Positions 1 to 7,289 are shown, counted from the stretch's first letter. The stretch is DNA of 22,510 nt from UMGS1002 sp050946195 (GCA_050946195.1 JBMNUI010000035.1:1-22510); one strand, 5' to 3'. Made by a program: numbers and translations. The notes: generated by a model from the letters alone, not told the origin.

Positions 1-1398
1 ATTCGTCTTTTTCCCGAGGTAATCGGGTAGTTTCATACCGGCCATGTCGAACATTTCATTGAGCGGCGGGACCGCCTTTATGATGCCCGAGAGAAAGTTT
101 GCGGTAGTAGTCTTGCCGTCGGTACTCCCCGCGCCGCCGCTGTCCCAGACGGTAATCTTGTCAATCTTAAGATTCTGAATGGCCTCAACCTGGATTTTGA
201 TGAGCTCTTCGAGCTTCTCGACCACCATGTAGCGGATAGCATCGGTTGCCTCACCGCCCGCCGCCTTGACAAGCTGCTCGAAGCCTTCGGCCTGTTTGAT
301 GAGAATCTCACGCATACCCTTAGCCTGGGCTTCCATTTTCATCAGGGTAGCATCGGCCTCGCCGCTCGCAATCCGCCTTATCTGCTCGGCCTGAGCCTCG
401 GCCTCAAGCTCCATCTCTCTTTTCTTGATTTCGGCCTTGACGATATCGTCGGCCTCTTGTCTGGCCTTCTCAAGCGCGGCTCTGGCATTTTCGGCATCAC
501 GCTCGGCGGCATAGGACTCTTCCTTTGCCTTGGCTGCCTGTATATTCTCGGCCGCGGTTGCACGTTTTAAATATTCGGCCTCGCGCTCCCTGCGTTTTGC
601 CTCCGACTCGGCTATTGTGATTTTTGCTTCGTTCTCGCCGATTATGGCGTCCGAGTTGAACTTGGCTACCTTGATTCTCTGCTCACGCTCGGCATCGGCC
701 GCTCCCACCGCACCGTCGCGGTCGGCCTTTGCCACCGATACCTTCGCTTCGTTAATCGCCTTAGCTGCAGCCTCTTTACCGAGTGCGGCGATATATCCCG
801 ATTCGTCGTTTATATCAGTTACGTTTACGTTGATAAGGCGCAGACCGATTTTCTTAAGCTCGGTCTCGACGTTGCCCGAAACGGCGTCAAGAAACATGTC
901 GCGGTCGGAGTTAATCTCCTCGATGTTCATCGTGGCGATGACCAGACGTAGCTGTCCGAAAATGATATCCTTCGCCAGCTCCTGAATCTCGACCAGCTTA
1001 AGTCCCAAGAGGCGCTCTGCGGCGTTCTGCATTACGCCGACCTCGGTGGATATGCCGACCGTGAACCGTGAAGGTACGTCCACACGGATATTCTGGTGGG
1101 AGAGGGCGTTGGTCAGGTCAACCTGAATCGATATAGGCGTCAAGTCAAGGAATTCATAGCCCTGAATGACCGGCCAGACAAATGCGGCACCGCCGTGAAT
1201 GCATTTTGAGGATCGCTGCGTGCCGTCCTTGCTCGAGCCTACCTTACCGTAGATGACCATGATTTTATCGGACGGGCATTTCTTGTACCGCGATATGATC
1301 ACGATGAACAGCATAAACACGACTATCGCGATTACAATGAAAAGCCACACGAGGGACGGGGAGATCCCTCCGCTTTCAAGTAAAACGTTTCTCGGCAT
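1..1398 (-). CDS. floT: Flotillin-family membrane scaffold protein (C-terminus cut by window edge)
   Basis: The 466 codons in the window are open from an ATG at 1396-1398, preceded by a GAAAGGA ribosome site, to the left edge, so the C-terminus is missing. The protein opens with one hydrophobic segment (about residues 14-34). A SPFH/band-7 domain follows, with typical phrases such as NALSHQNIRVDVPSRFTVGI and MNIEEINSDRDMF. Next is a long Ala/Glu/Lys/Arg-rich coiled coil with repeated EAE/AKA units (about 215-400). It is close to the length of Bacillus FloT/YuaG (about 500 residues). Flotillins oligomerise at the inner face of the membrane and organise functional microdomains. The NfeD-like gene upstream matches the known yuaF-yuaG pairing, which supports FloT rather than FloA. 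Family assignment is firm; the symbol is by analogy. Confidence 0.93.
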   Translation of the reverse strand, partial: MPRNVLLESGGISPSLVWLFIVIAIVVFMLFIVIISRYKKCPSDKIMVIYGKVGSSKDGTQRSSKCIHGGAAFVWPVIQGYEFLDLTPISIQVDLTNALSHQNIRVDVPSRFTVGISTEVGVMQNAAERLLGLKLVEIQELAKDIIFGQLRLVIATMNIEEINSDRDMFLDAVSGNVETELKKIGLRLINVNVTDINDESGYIAALGKEAAAKAINEAKVSVAKADRDGAVGAADAEREQRIKVAKFNSDAIIGENEAKITIAESEAKRREREAEYLKRATAAENIQAAKAKEESYAAERDAENARAALEKARQEADDIVKAEIKKREMELEAEAQAEQIRRIASGEADATLMKMEAQAKGMREILIKQAEGFEQLVKAAGGEATDAIRYMVVEKLEELIKIQVEAIQNLKIDKITVWDSGGAGSTDGKTTTANFLSGIIKAVPPLNEMFDMAGMKLPDYLGKKTN

Positions 1399-1450
1399 GA
1401 TGTTCTGTCCTTTCTTATGTATTTATATATTATATACCTGAATAAAAGTT

Positions 1451-1993
1451 TTATCCCTCCGGGTTTTCCCCGCTCTGCCGGCCGGTAAGCTCGGCGCGGT
1501 CGGCAAGCCGCTTTTTGCAGCCGGCATAATATGCCAGGTTCACCGCCATTGCGTAAACGGCCGCAAAGACGAGGTATGCCGCAATACAGGCGCCATACCC
1601 GATATCATCTACGCCGTCGCCGGCCTCAAAGTCCCCGCCGAGCGACATGAGCCCGGCTGCATATCTTACCCCGCCGGCGACCACCGGAGTAAAGGAAAGC
1701 GCAATTGATATCACAAAATGAACAATAATGGTGATAATAAACGGAATTAATGTGTTTTTATGACTATACTCCGCCGATTTATATCCTTCTCTGAAGGCCA
1801 GAATAAACAGGATTATCCCGGCTATAACTGCATTTAAGGCCGCAAGCAATCCTGCCATTGCAGGATATTCAAGCCCGACTATTTTGTCTGTGATAAAGGC
1901 CAAAAACCCCGAGGCAACCATGGAGGTCAGGCTTGCCAGAATAAGATATACTATCCATGCCAGCGAGTTGGCCAGCAGATCGCCCTTCTTCAT
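1451..1993 (-). CDS. Small four-helix integral membrane protein, function unknown
   Basis: The 180-residue protein has about four predicted membrane segments (roughly residues 8-35, 42-67, 83-105 and 135-160). The C-terminal tail is charged and cytosolic-looking, rich in Lys/Arg/Glu. I recognise no family or catalytic motif. Its ATG overlaps the stop of the NfeD-like gene by four bases (ATGA), implying translational coupling, and flotillin begins 52 bases downstream. Its position between an NfeD-like protein and a flotillin suggests an accessory membrane subunit of the same microdomain complex; this is inference from context only. Confidence 0.75.
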   Translation of the reverse strand: MKKGDLLANSLAWIVYLILASLTSMVASGFLAFITDKIVGLEYPAMAGLLAALNAVIAGIILFILAFREGYKSAEYSHKNTLIPFIITIIVHFVISIALSFTPVVAGGVRYAAGLMSLGGDFEAGDGVDDIGYGACIAAYLVFAAVYAMAVNLAYYAGCKKRLADRAELTGRQSGENPEG

Positions 1994-2586
1994 CTTTCGG
2001 TATTCCCGCCGCCGATAGGCTCAACCACAAGCGTGCCCGAATCGTCGACCGCAACCACCCTTACATACGCCCCGGTCTTCAGAGTCTGGTTTGCGGTGGT
2101 TATGGCATCAAATTCTGTGTACTTCTCCTGAACCGTCAGCGTCACCTTTCCGGCCTTTTGGCCGTTCGGGGCTATCGGTATATACACCTGTGCAACCTTG
2201 CCTATTGTGTTTCCCACGTCAATATTACCCGAGGACTGCAGCTTTGATATCAGCTTCATTATATAGGCCATGAGCACCAGCATGACAAGCCCGAGCAGAA
2301 TCGCGATGAGAATCGAGATACCCTCGGGCAGCGAGGTCTCAAGCAGCGCCATGCCGCTCCAGCCCATGACCGCCAGCATGGTCATAATACCCCTGATTGA
2401 AAAGAGGGCCAGCCCGTCGCCGTCAACTCCGTCGACCACGCCGTCACCGTCGATATCTGCATCGCCGCCGTCACCGAGGCCGATAAGCAGCAGTATGGTC
2501 TGGATGATGATAACGACGGTCGAAGGTATTGCAATCAAAGCGAAAATCTGCTGAGTGGTTGTCAGCGAATCCCACCAGTTAATCAT
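1990..2586 (-). CDS. NfeD/YuaF-like membrane protein with C-terminal OB fold
   Basis: The 198-residue protein has an N-terminal helix (about 12-36) and then an Asp/Gly-rich loop (39-58, repeated DxDGDG units). A membrane hairpin follows (about 66-82 and 88-112). The C-terminal beta-rich domain (about 125-190) carries the NfeD phrase IGKVAQVYIPIAPNGQKAGK. NfeD-type OB-fold proteins are the usual genomic partners of flotillins (YuaF with YuaG in Bacillus) and are thought to support membrane microdomains. The start ATG has a good GGAGG site. The gene sits 65 bases downstream of the DUF1836 gene and overlaps the next gene by four bases, so a single operon is likely. The acidic loop could bind a divalent cation, which is inference. 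Confidence 0.88.
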   Translation of the reverse strand: MINWWDSLTTTQQIFALIAIPSTVVIIIQTILLLIGLGDGGDADIDGDGVVDGVDGDGLALFSIRGIMTMLAVMGWSGMALLETSLPEGISILIAILLGLVMLVLMAYIMKLISKLQSSGNIDVGNTIGKVAQVYIPIAPNGQKAGKVTLTVQEKYTEFDAITTANQTLKTGAYVRVVAVDDSGTLVVEPIGGGNTER

Positions 2587-2600
2587 AATATAACCTCCAT

Positions 2601-2616
2601 GCCGCCGCAGGGCGGC
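2601..2616 (-). promoter_or_regulatory. Hairpin immediately upstream of the nfeD-like ribosome site
   Basis: A perfect 6-bp GC stem (GCCGCC with GGCGGC, four-base loop) lies between the DUF1836 and NfeD-like genes, a few bases before the GGAGG site. No T run follows, so it is not a normal intrinsic terminator. It could stabilise the processed downstream mRNA or modulate translation; the role is not known. Confidence 0.4.
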
Positions 2617-2651
2617 TCAAATGTTTAAGCTGAGTTTGACGGGTCGCAGAA

Positions 2652-3230
2652 TTATCTTTTTTTCATGATTGCACTGAGCATATCGTCGGCTCTTTTTTTC
2701 ACCAGCGAGGCATAATAGGCGGTGATTATTATCTCAAGCGCGGTACAGAGCCTTTTCCGGGCCCCCGAGTACTTTTCTTCATATCCCGAGGTGACCTCAT
2801 CAATGCAGTCCTGCAGAGTCGAGGCATCTTCGCTCCCTTCAACCCGGTCGAGTATGAGGCAGATATAATCGTAAAGCTCCGAATAGCTGATAATGTCGTC
2901 GGACGGCTCACCCGCCCTTCCGTTTATATACTTAATAAGGAAGGCAATCCCGTCAAGCTGCATGCAGGAGCGCAGCATATTGATTATCAATATGTGCGCA
3001 AGCTGGTCAATATTGTATCTCTTCTTTTTAGGGTTCTCAACCCAGCCGCGCCTGGTCCAGTTCTGCAGCGTCGAGCCGTCGATCCCCGAGATTTCCCTGA
3101 CCTGCGAGAGCATTATTCCGTCGGTAATATAGAAAATTTTCCGCAGAAAGGCCAGCCCGGTGACATTCCCCATCTTTTGCCTGTCAAGCACCGTACCGGG
3201 AATCAGCTTTAAATTCATCCTGATAATCAC
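2652..3230 (-). CDS. DUF1836-family helix-turn-helix regulator
   Basis: The N-terminal region has a MerR-like helix-turn-helix containing LSQVREISGIDGSTLQNW followed by TRRGWV, the hallmark of the DUF1836 family. The rest is helical and ends in a Lys/Arg tail. I chose the GTG at 3230 (192 residues) because a GGAGG site lies seven bases before it. A TTG two codons upstream is too close to that site, and the ATG at 3218 lacks one. The gene heads the NfeD-flotillin cluster and is preceded by a perfect sigma-A promoter with an internal palindrome, so autoregulation is plausible. DUF1836 proteins are poorly characterised; the DNA-binding role is inferred from the fold. Confidence 0.85.
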   Translation of the reverse strand: MIIRMNLKLIPGTVLDRQKMGNVTGLAFLRKIFYITDGIMLSQVREISGIDGSTLQNWTRRGWVENPKKKRYNIDQLAHILIINMLRSCMQLDGIAFLIKYINGRAGEPSDDIISYSELYDYICLILDRVEGSEDASTLQDCIDEVTSGYEEKYSGARKRLCTALEIIITAYYASLVKKRADDMLSAIMKKR

Positions 3231-3271
3231 AATCAACCCTCCCTGCCGGCACCGCGTGCCTTTGTGCTTTG

Positions 3272-3300
3272 ATTATATCACACGGTCACGTGACTGTCAA
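3272..3300 (-). promoter_or_regulatory. Consensus sigma-A promoter with palindromic spacer, for the DUF1836-flotillin cluster
   Basis: Read on the minus strand, TTGACA (3295-3300) and TATAAT (3272-3277) are separated by exactly 17 bases, with an extended -10 TG. The spacer begins with the perfect 10-bp palindrome GTCACGTGAC (3285-3294), directly abutting the -35 box. The leader to the GTG start at 3230 is about 35 bases. A palindrome inside the spacer of so strong a promoter is a good operator candidate. Confidence 0.85.
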
Positions 3301-3489
3301 TGGGGTTCATATGTTTTTATAAAAATTTCTGACCGCCGCCCGGCAGCAAGGGTGATAGCGACAATTATCCGGATATTTACATTATATCACGCCGTACCTG
3401 ATAAATCAAGGGCGCTACAATGTATTGTTTGTGCATTTTTTGCATATAAATAGTAAGCGTTATGAGTATATACAAGGAGAAATCAGGCT

Positions 3490-4143
3490 ATGCCAGAAAA
3501 AAACCGGTGTGCTGACAATGACTATCTGTACGGCTTCATAACCGTTCTTGTTATTCTGATAACCACGGTTTACTGTATTTCAGTCGTATCTGCACATAAC
3601 CCGCCCGGCGCGGGCGCGCAGGAGACCACCGCCCTGTCGGCTGAGAGCACACAAATCCCGACATCCGAAACATCCGGGACCGAAACCGGGAGCGCCCTGC
3701 CTGTCGTGCAGGAGCGCCCGGCAATTGTCTTCCCGCTCGACGGCAAAATCACCTCGGTTTATGCATACAGAATAGACCCCTTCTACGACCCCGCAAGCGG
3801 CGAGGAACCGACATATGAATTTCACCACGGCATAGACATCTCGGCTGCAAGGAGCCGGGATATACTCGCCTGCGCCGACGGCGAGGTAGTGTTCACCGGA
3901 TATGACTCAAGCTACGGATATTACCTTTTGATAGACCACGGCAGCTTTGTTTCGCTCTACGCGCATTGCCAGTCCTTCGGCTGCTCGGTCGGCGACAGGG
4001 TACAGGCCGGCGATTTCATTGCCACGGCCGGCAATACCGGGCGCTCGACCGGACCCCACCTTCATTTTGAAATACGGGTTGACGATAATCCCGTTGACCC
4101 CCTCTTGTATGTCGGATGCGTTTACGCGGGTACAATGTACTGA
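3490..4143 (+). CDS. Membrane-anchored M23 (LytM) metallopeptidase, SpoIVFA-like by context
   Basis: The 217-residue protein has one N-terminal membrane segment (about 14-34), a Ser/Thr/Glu-rich linker (about 40-72) and a C-terminal M23 domain (about 80-208). The zinc and catalytic motifs are intact: HHGID (H112, D116), YAH (H159) and HLHFE (H190, H192). Active members cut peptidoglycan peptide bridges outside the membrane. The next gene is a SpoIVFB-type M50 protease overlapping by 28 bases. This is the spoIVFA-spoIVFB arrangement, in which SpoIVFA holds SpoIVFB inactive during sporulation. Bacillus SpoIVFA has a degenerate LytM domain, whereas this one keeps the metal ligands, so it may be a hydrolase as well as a regulator. 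A clear AAGGAGA site precedes the ATG. Confidence 0.87.
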   Translation: MPEKNRCADNDYLYGFITVLVILITTVYCISVVSAHNPPGAGAQETTALSAESTQIPTSETSGTETGSALPVVQERPAIVFPLDGKITSVYAYRIDPFYDPASGEEPTYEFHHGIDISAARSRDILACADGEVVFTGYDSSYGYYLLIDHGSFVSLYAHCQSFGCSVGDRVQAGDFIATAGNTGRSTGPHLHFEIRVDDNPVDPLLYVGCVYAGTMY

Positions 4144-4745
4144 AAATCAAGCTGCGCGTCAGCATTTTCGGCGTTTTGATGCTCCTCATCCTGATTTTCG
4201 GCGATGACAGGGTGTACACGATAATCGCGCTTGCAGCGGCGGCAGTGCATGAACTCGGGCATGTAGCAGCCGCCGCACTGCTAAAAATCAGAATCGGGAG
4301 CTTCTCGGTCGATTTGTTCGGCGCGAAGCTCGGCACAGCCGCCCCGCTCTATTCATACCGCCGCGAATGGCTGCTCTCGGCTGCCGGCCCGGCGATGAAT
4401 CTTCTGACCGGCGGCATAGCCTATTACATATATTATTTTGCCGGCAAGCCCGAAAGCCACAGGTATGTGCTGTTTTTTGCAATAGCCTCGTTTTTTCTCG
4501 CGGGGCTCAATCTCCTCCCGATAAGGAATTTTGACGGAGGGAGAATGCTGCTCTGCATCATGGCGCCGCTGGCCGGCATTTATGCCGCCGAAAAGCTCAC
4601 CGGCGCGCTGTCGTTTATCTTTGTGCTGCTGCTTTGGGTGATGTCGCTGTACCTGATGCTGCGGGTCGGGTCGTCGCTGGCGCTTTTTGTGTTCTCGACG
4701 GCGATATTTGCCGAATTGTTTTTGGATTCGGGGGATTTTTCGTGA
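4116..4745 (+). CDS. spoIVFB: M50 site-2 protease, SpoIVFB-like
   Basis: The 209-residue polytopic protein carries the zinc motif HELGH (45-49) and the second catalytic motif NLLPIRNFDGG (132-142, Asp140), both within membrane segments. This is diagnostic of the M50 intramembrane proteases. In Bacillus, SpoIVFB cuts pro-sigma-K in the mother cell during sporulation. The start at 4116 lies inside the end of the M23 gene, implying coupled translation. The protein is shorter than Bacillus SpoIVFB (about 288 residues) and lacks a C-terminal CBS domain. The same frame stays open for 81 more codons after the TGA stop. SpoIVFB is the best fit given the M23 partner; a different S2P role cannot be excluded. 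Confidence 0.85.
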   Translation: MRLRGYNVLKIKLRVSIFGVLMLLILIFGDDRVYTIIALAAAAVHELGHVAAAALLKIRIGSFSVDLFGAKLGTAAPLYSYRREWLLSAAGPAMNLLTGGIAYYIYYFAGKPESHRYVLFFAIASFFLAGLNLLPIRNFDGGRMLLCIMAPLAGIYAAEKLTGALSFIFVLLLWVMSLYLMLRVGSSLALFVFSTAIFAELFLDSGDFS

Positions 4746-5026
4746 AATGCGCGGGCTGCATTTACCACCTTTACTAACGTTTCTCGGAAAGATATAGATG
4801 CTGTTGCCAAGCTTCTTAACTGTCGGCCTCAAAATACCTCGGTTGCCTTTTCTTTGCTTATTATAATTATATATAATGATGAGAAGCTCACTCCTTTGGT
4901 TGATGGTTTGTTGTACTCATTCAACCATTATCCGGAGTCCGGGCTTCTCCTTCTTTTTTGGGGTCATATCGTTGGTCCAAGTTTCAGATAATTTTTTACA
5001 TTTTCAGTACATATCGCTGAAGAATA
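4746..5026. other. Intergenic region with hairpins and an in-frame open stretch, no confident gene
   Basis: This is more AT-rich than the flanking genes. After the spoIVFB stop (4743-4745) the same frame is open, without a credible start codon or ribosome site, until a TAA at about 4989-4991. It contains two TATAAT-like strings (4862-4867 and 4872-4877) without a well-placed -35 box, and the hairpin group at 4881-4959. I can support no protein-coding gene here. Confidence 0.5.
4881..4959 (+). terminator. Multi-stem structured element ending in a T run (terminator or small RNA candidate)
   Basis: GAGAAGC (4881-4887) pairs with GCTTCTC (4943-4949) to close a region holding two further stems. 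These are GGTTGATG (4898-4905) with CATTCAACC (4918-4926, one bulged T), and CCGG with CCGG (4932-4942). A pyrimidine/T run (4950-4959) follows at once. The shape is a closed junction with an intrinsic terminator. It may end the M23-spoIVFB transcript or be the 3' end of a small RNA. No known riboswitch core is recognised. Confidence 0.4.
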
Positions 5027-5055
5027 TTGTATTTTACCGCAATTTGTGGTATTAT
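5027..5055 (+). promoter_or_regulatory. Sigma-A promoter for the metallo-beta-lactamase gene
   Basis: TTGTAT (5027-5032) and TATTAT (5050-5055) are spaced by 17 bases. Transcription would begin near 5062, just before the GGAGG site at 5074-5078. The placement supports the ATG at 5086 over the longer upstream frame. Confidence 0.65.
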
Positions 5056-5085
5056 GTCTTAGAAAATCAACCCGGAGGTTCCGGA

Positions 5086-5994
5086 ATGCCGAGAAAAAGA
5101 GGTCGATTTGCCCGTAAAGTCCGTTGCCTTCTGCTGCCGGCTTTGGTGCTTGTCATATTGCTGGTTACCGCATATCTGGCATTCCCACATATCCTGCAGA
5201 AAGACACTGCGCCGGCCTCGATTGCCTCCGGCTCAATCGAGGTCCACTTTATCAATGTGGGGCAGGGCGACAGCATTCTCATTCGGACCGACAGCGGCAA
5301 TATGCTGGTCGACGCGGGGCCGGGCGCCGCCGAGGAGTCGCTCTCGGATTACCTCGAGCGGCTTGGCGTGACGGGCTTTGAGTATGCCGTCTTCACCCAT
5401 CCGCACGAGGACCATATCGGGGGCGCCGACATGATTCTCACCGATTTTACGGTCAGCAGCGTCATTTTGCCCGACTGTACATACAACAGCGCCACATACA
5501 CCCGGATGACCGATGCCATAGACAAGTCGGGCGCCGAGGTGATTGTAGCCCAAACCGGCTCGGAATTCACACTTGGCGAAATGAAGGCGACAATCCTAGC
5601 ACCTAATTCACAAAATTACAAGAACACAAACGACTACAGTATTGTCCTGAAAATCGAATTCGGGCAAACCTCATTTCTTCTGACCGGCGACGCCGAGACT
5701 ACCTCCGAGGCTGAAATGCTTATAACATACGGCCCGGACATGCTCAAATGCGACCTCCTCAAGGTCGGTCACCACGGCTCGAACACCTCCACCTCCCCGG
5801 AATTTCTCGCCGCAGTCTTGCCGAAATATGCCGTCATCTCCTGCGGCCGGGGCAACAGCTACGGACACCCGCATGCCGTCACCCTGCAAAAGCTCATGAA
5901 TGCGGGTGTTACGGTATACAGGACAGATGAGCCGGGGGGCGACGGCATAGTTTTCGTTTCCGACGGGGTCAGCCTGACCCCGAAAAGCGGGTAA
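5086..5994 (+). CDS. Membrane-anchored ComEC/Rec2-like metallo-beta-lactamase hydrolase
   Basis: The 302-residue protein has a basic N-terminus, one membrane segment (about 14-34) and then a metallo-beta-lactamase fold. Motifs include FINVGQGDS (55-63), THPHEDHIGG (metal ligands H105, H107, D109, H110), LLTGD and GHHGSN further on. GQGDS plus GHHGS is typical of the stand-alone C-terminal domain of ComEC, thought to be a nuclease, here probably extracellular. The frame is open upstream to 4876, but ATG 5086 is the real start. It has GGAGG seven bases before, the upstream residues look non-coding, and the promoter at 5027-5055 would lie inside the longer version. Competence function is not implied, because the ComEC channel is absent. 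Substrate unknown. Confidence 0.88.
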   Translation: MPRKRGRFARKVRCLLLPALVLVILLVTAYLAFPHILQKDTAPASIASGSIEVHFINVGQGDSILIRTDSGNMLVDAGPGAAEESLSDYLERLGVTGFEYAVFTHPHEDHIGGADMILTDFTVSSVILPDCTYNSATYTRMTDAIDKSGAEVIVAQTGSEFTLGEMKATILAPNSQNYKNTNDYSIVLKIEFGQTSFLLTGDAETTSEAEMLITYGPDMLKCDLLKVGHHGSNTSTSPEFLAAVLPKYAVISCGRGNSYGHPHAVTLQKLMNAGVTVYRTDEPGGDGIVFVSDGVSLTPKSG

Positions 5995-6021
5995 ACTATC
6001 AAAAAGGAAGATTATAAACAA

Positions 6022-6741
6022 ATGATGAAAAGAGTCCTGATAACCGGCGGCTCGCGGGGCATCGGCGCCGGGTGCGTCATAAAATTTGCCGCTTCGGGCT
6101 GGCGGGTGGCTTTTATCTACAAGGAAAGCAAAACAGAGGCGGCCTGCCTCGCGCAAAGGACCGGCGCCACTCCGATCCAAGCCGACATATCCGACCCCGA
6201 GGCGGCTTACCGTGCGGTAGCCGAGGCCGCTGAAATCCTCGGCGGCATTGACGTGTTGGTCAACAATGCCGGGGTTGCCCGCTCCGGCCTTTTTACCGAG
6301 CTATCCGATAAGGATTGGAATATGCTCTGCGGCACCAACCTCTCGGGCACAATATATGTCACCCGCGCGGCCGCCCGGCACATGATTTCACAGCACAACG
6401 GGCGGATTATCAATATCGGCTCTGTCTGGGGGCGTGTAGGCGGCTCCTGTGAGGTCGCCTACTCGGCGACCAAATCGGCGCTGCGCGGGTTCACCCGGGC
6501 GCTGGCAAAAGAGCTCGGGCCCTCGGGCATTACGGTCAACTGTATTGAGCCGGGGGTCATCGACACCGACATGAACGCCGAGCTCCCGGCGTCGGCCTGC
6601 CAATCGCTGATTGACGAAACCCCGCTCGGCCGGCTGGGGACCCCCGCCGACGTCGCGGCCGCGGTGTTCTTCCTCGCCTCCGACGACGCGGCGTTTATCA
6701 CCGCGCAGATTATCGGTGTTGACGGGGGGTTCGGTATTTAG
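6022..6741 (+). CDS. Short-chain dehydrogenase/reductase, FabG-like
   Basis: A complete 239-residue classical SDR. It has the cofactor loop TGGSRGIG (8-15), NNAG (81-84), structural Asn106, catalytic Ser134 and YSATK (Tyr147, Lys151), followed by EPGVIDTDM and the C-terminal DGGF motif. These are soluble NADPH-dependent reductases. Many FabG-like members reduce 3-oxoacyl-ACP in fatty-acid synthesis, but isolated paralogues have varied substrates, and no other fatty-acid gene is nearby. It follows the metallo-beta-lactamase gene by 27 bases and has an AAGGAAG site, so it is probably co-transcribed. An ATG one codon later is an equally possible start. Confidence 0.92.
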   Translation: MMKRVLITGGSRGIGAGCVIKFAASGWRVAFIYKESKTEAACLAQRTGATPIQADISDPEAAYRAVAEAAEILGGIDVLVNNAGVARSGLFTELSDKDWNMLCGTNLSGTIYVTRAAARHMISQHNGRIINIGSVWGRVGGSCEVAYSATKSALRGFTRALAKELGPSGITVNCIEPGVIDTDMNAELPASACQSLIDETPLGRLGTPADVAAAVFFLASDDAAFITAQIIGVDGGFGI

Positions 6742-6813
6742 CCGAAACGAAGCCTTGTGACCACTAAGTGTTATTAATCTATGTTTTTGATAATTTGAGG
6801 GGAATAGGTTTAT

Positions 6814-7260
6814 ATGGATGACTACTTTAGAAAAATATTTAATTTCTTTCGTCCGTATTTTAAAACTAATGAAGAAGTAGATAATTTTATTAATACCGTT
6901 TATAAAATTGAAAATGATAAGTTTTATGATGATTCGAATGAAATATCTGAGGAAGATGAAATATACTTAGTTCCAAGGCGTTTAGTCAATACTGTTGAAA
7001 GATTTGTTACTGTTGCTGAAGACATGGAAAAAATTAGGCCGGGGCAAGATACATATAAAGTTATTTTTTTAGTTGTTTGTATTGAACGTATGTATATGTT
7101 ATCCGGGAGTGATATTAAACATAAATGGGAAATTATAAATGATTTTTTTGAGCACTATTTTTCTTCGGATGATAAGCAAGAAATATCTGAAAATATTTGG
7201 CATAATGATGATGATGATTATGGGCCAAAAAACGCTCGCAATATAGCCACGGGAAACTAA
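6814..7260 (+). CDS. AT-rich orphan gene, hypothetical acidic protein
   Basis: The 148-residue protein is acidic, mostly helical-looking, and has no signal peptide or clear membrane segment. It ends in a polar tail with a run of Asp (about residues 131-134). I recognise no family. Base composition differs sharply from its neighbours (about a quarter to a third G+C in sampled lines against about 60 %), which points to recent acquisition. A GAGGGGAA ribosome site lies before the ATG, and codons are used consistently with a real gene. It stands alone, between a FabG-like gene and a convergent lnt gene. Single AT-rich genes of this size are often immunity proteins or defence accessories, but nothing here proves that. 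Confidence 0.7.
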   Translation: MDDYFRKIFNFFRPYFKTNEEVDNFINTVYKIENDKFYDDSNEISEEDEIYLVPRRLVNTVERFVTVAEDMEKIRPGQDTYKVIFLVVCIERMYMLSGSDIKHKWEIINDFFEHYFSSDDKQEISENIWHNDDDDYGPKNARNIATGN

Positions 7261-7289
7261 GTTGAGTAGTATTCAAGCAGGTAACTAAC

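Noticed and set aside
530..985. 151-codon plus-strand frame in the flotillin gene
   Set aside because: Antisense shadow of the flotillin coiled coil, Ser/Ala-rich without any domain.
3371..3421. Sigma-E-type promoter for the M23-spoIVFB pair
   Set aside because: GGATATT and weak TACAAT-like strings are present, but spacing and -10 matches are too poor to annotate.
4353..4832. 159-codon minus-strand frame over spoIVFB
   Set aside because: It is the shadow of a GC-rich gene; its translation is Arg/Lys/Gln-rich with no motif, while the plus strand carries M50 motifs.
4876..5085. 70-codon N-terminal extension of the metallo-beta-lactamase protein
   Set aside because: The extension lacks a ribosome site, would contain the promoter at 5027-5055 and a terminator-like structure, and ATG 5086 has an excellent GGAGG.
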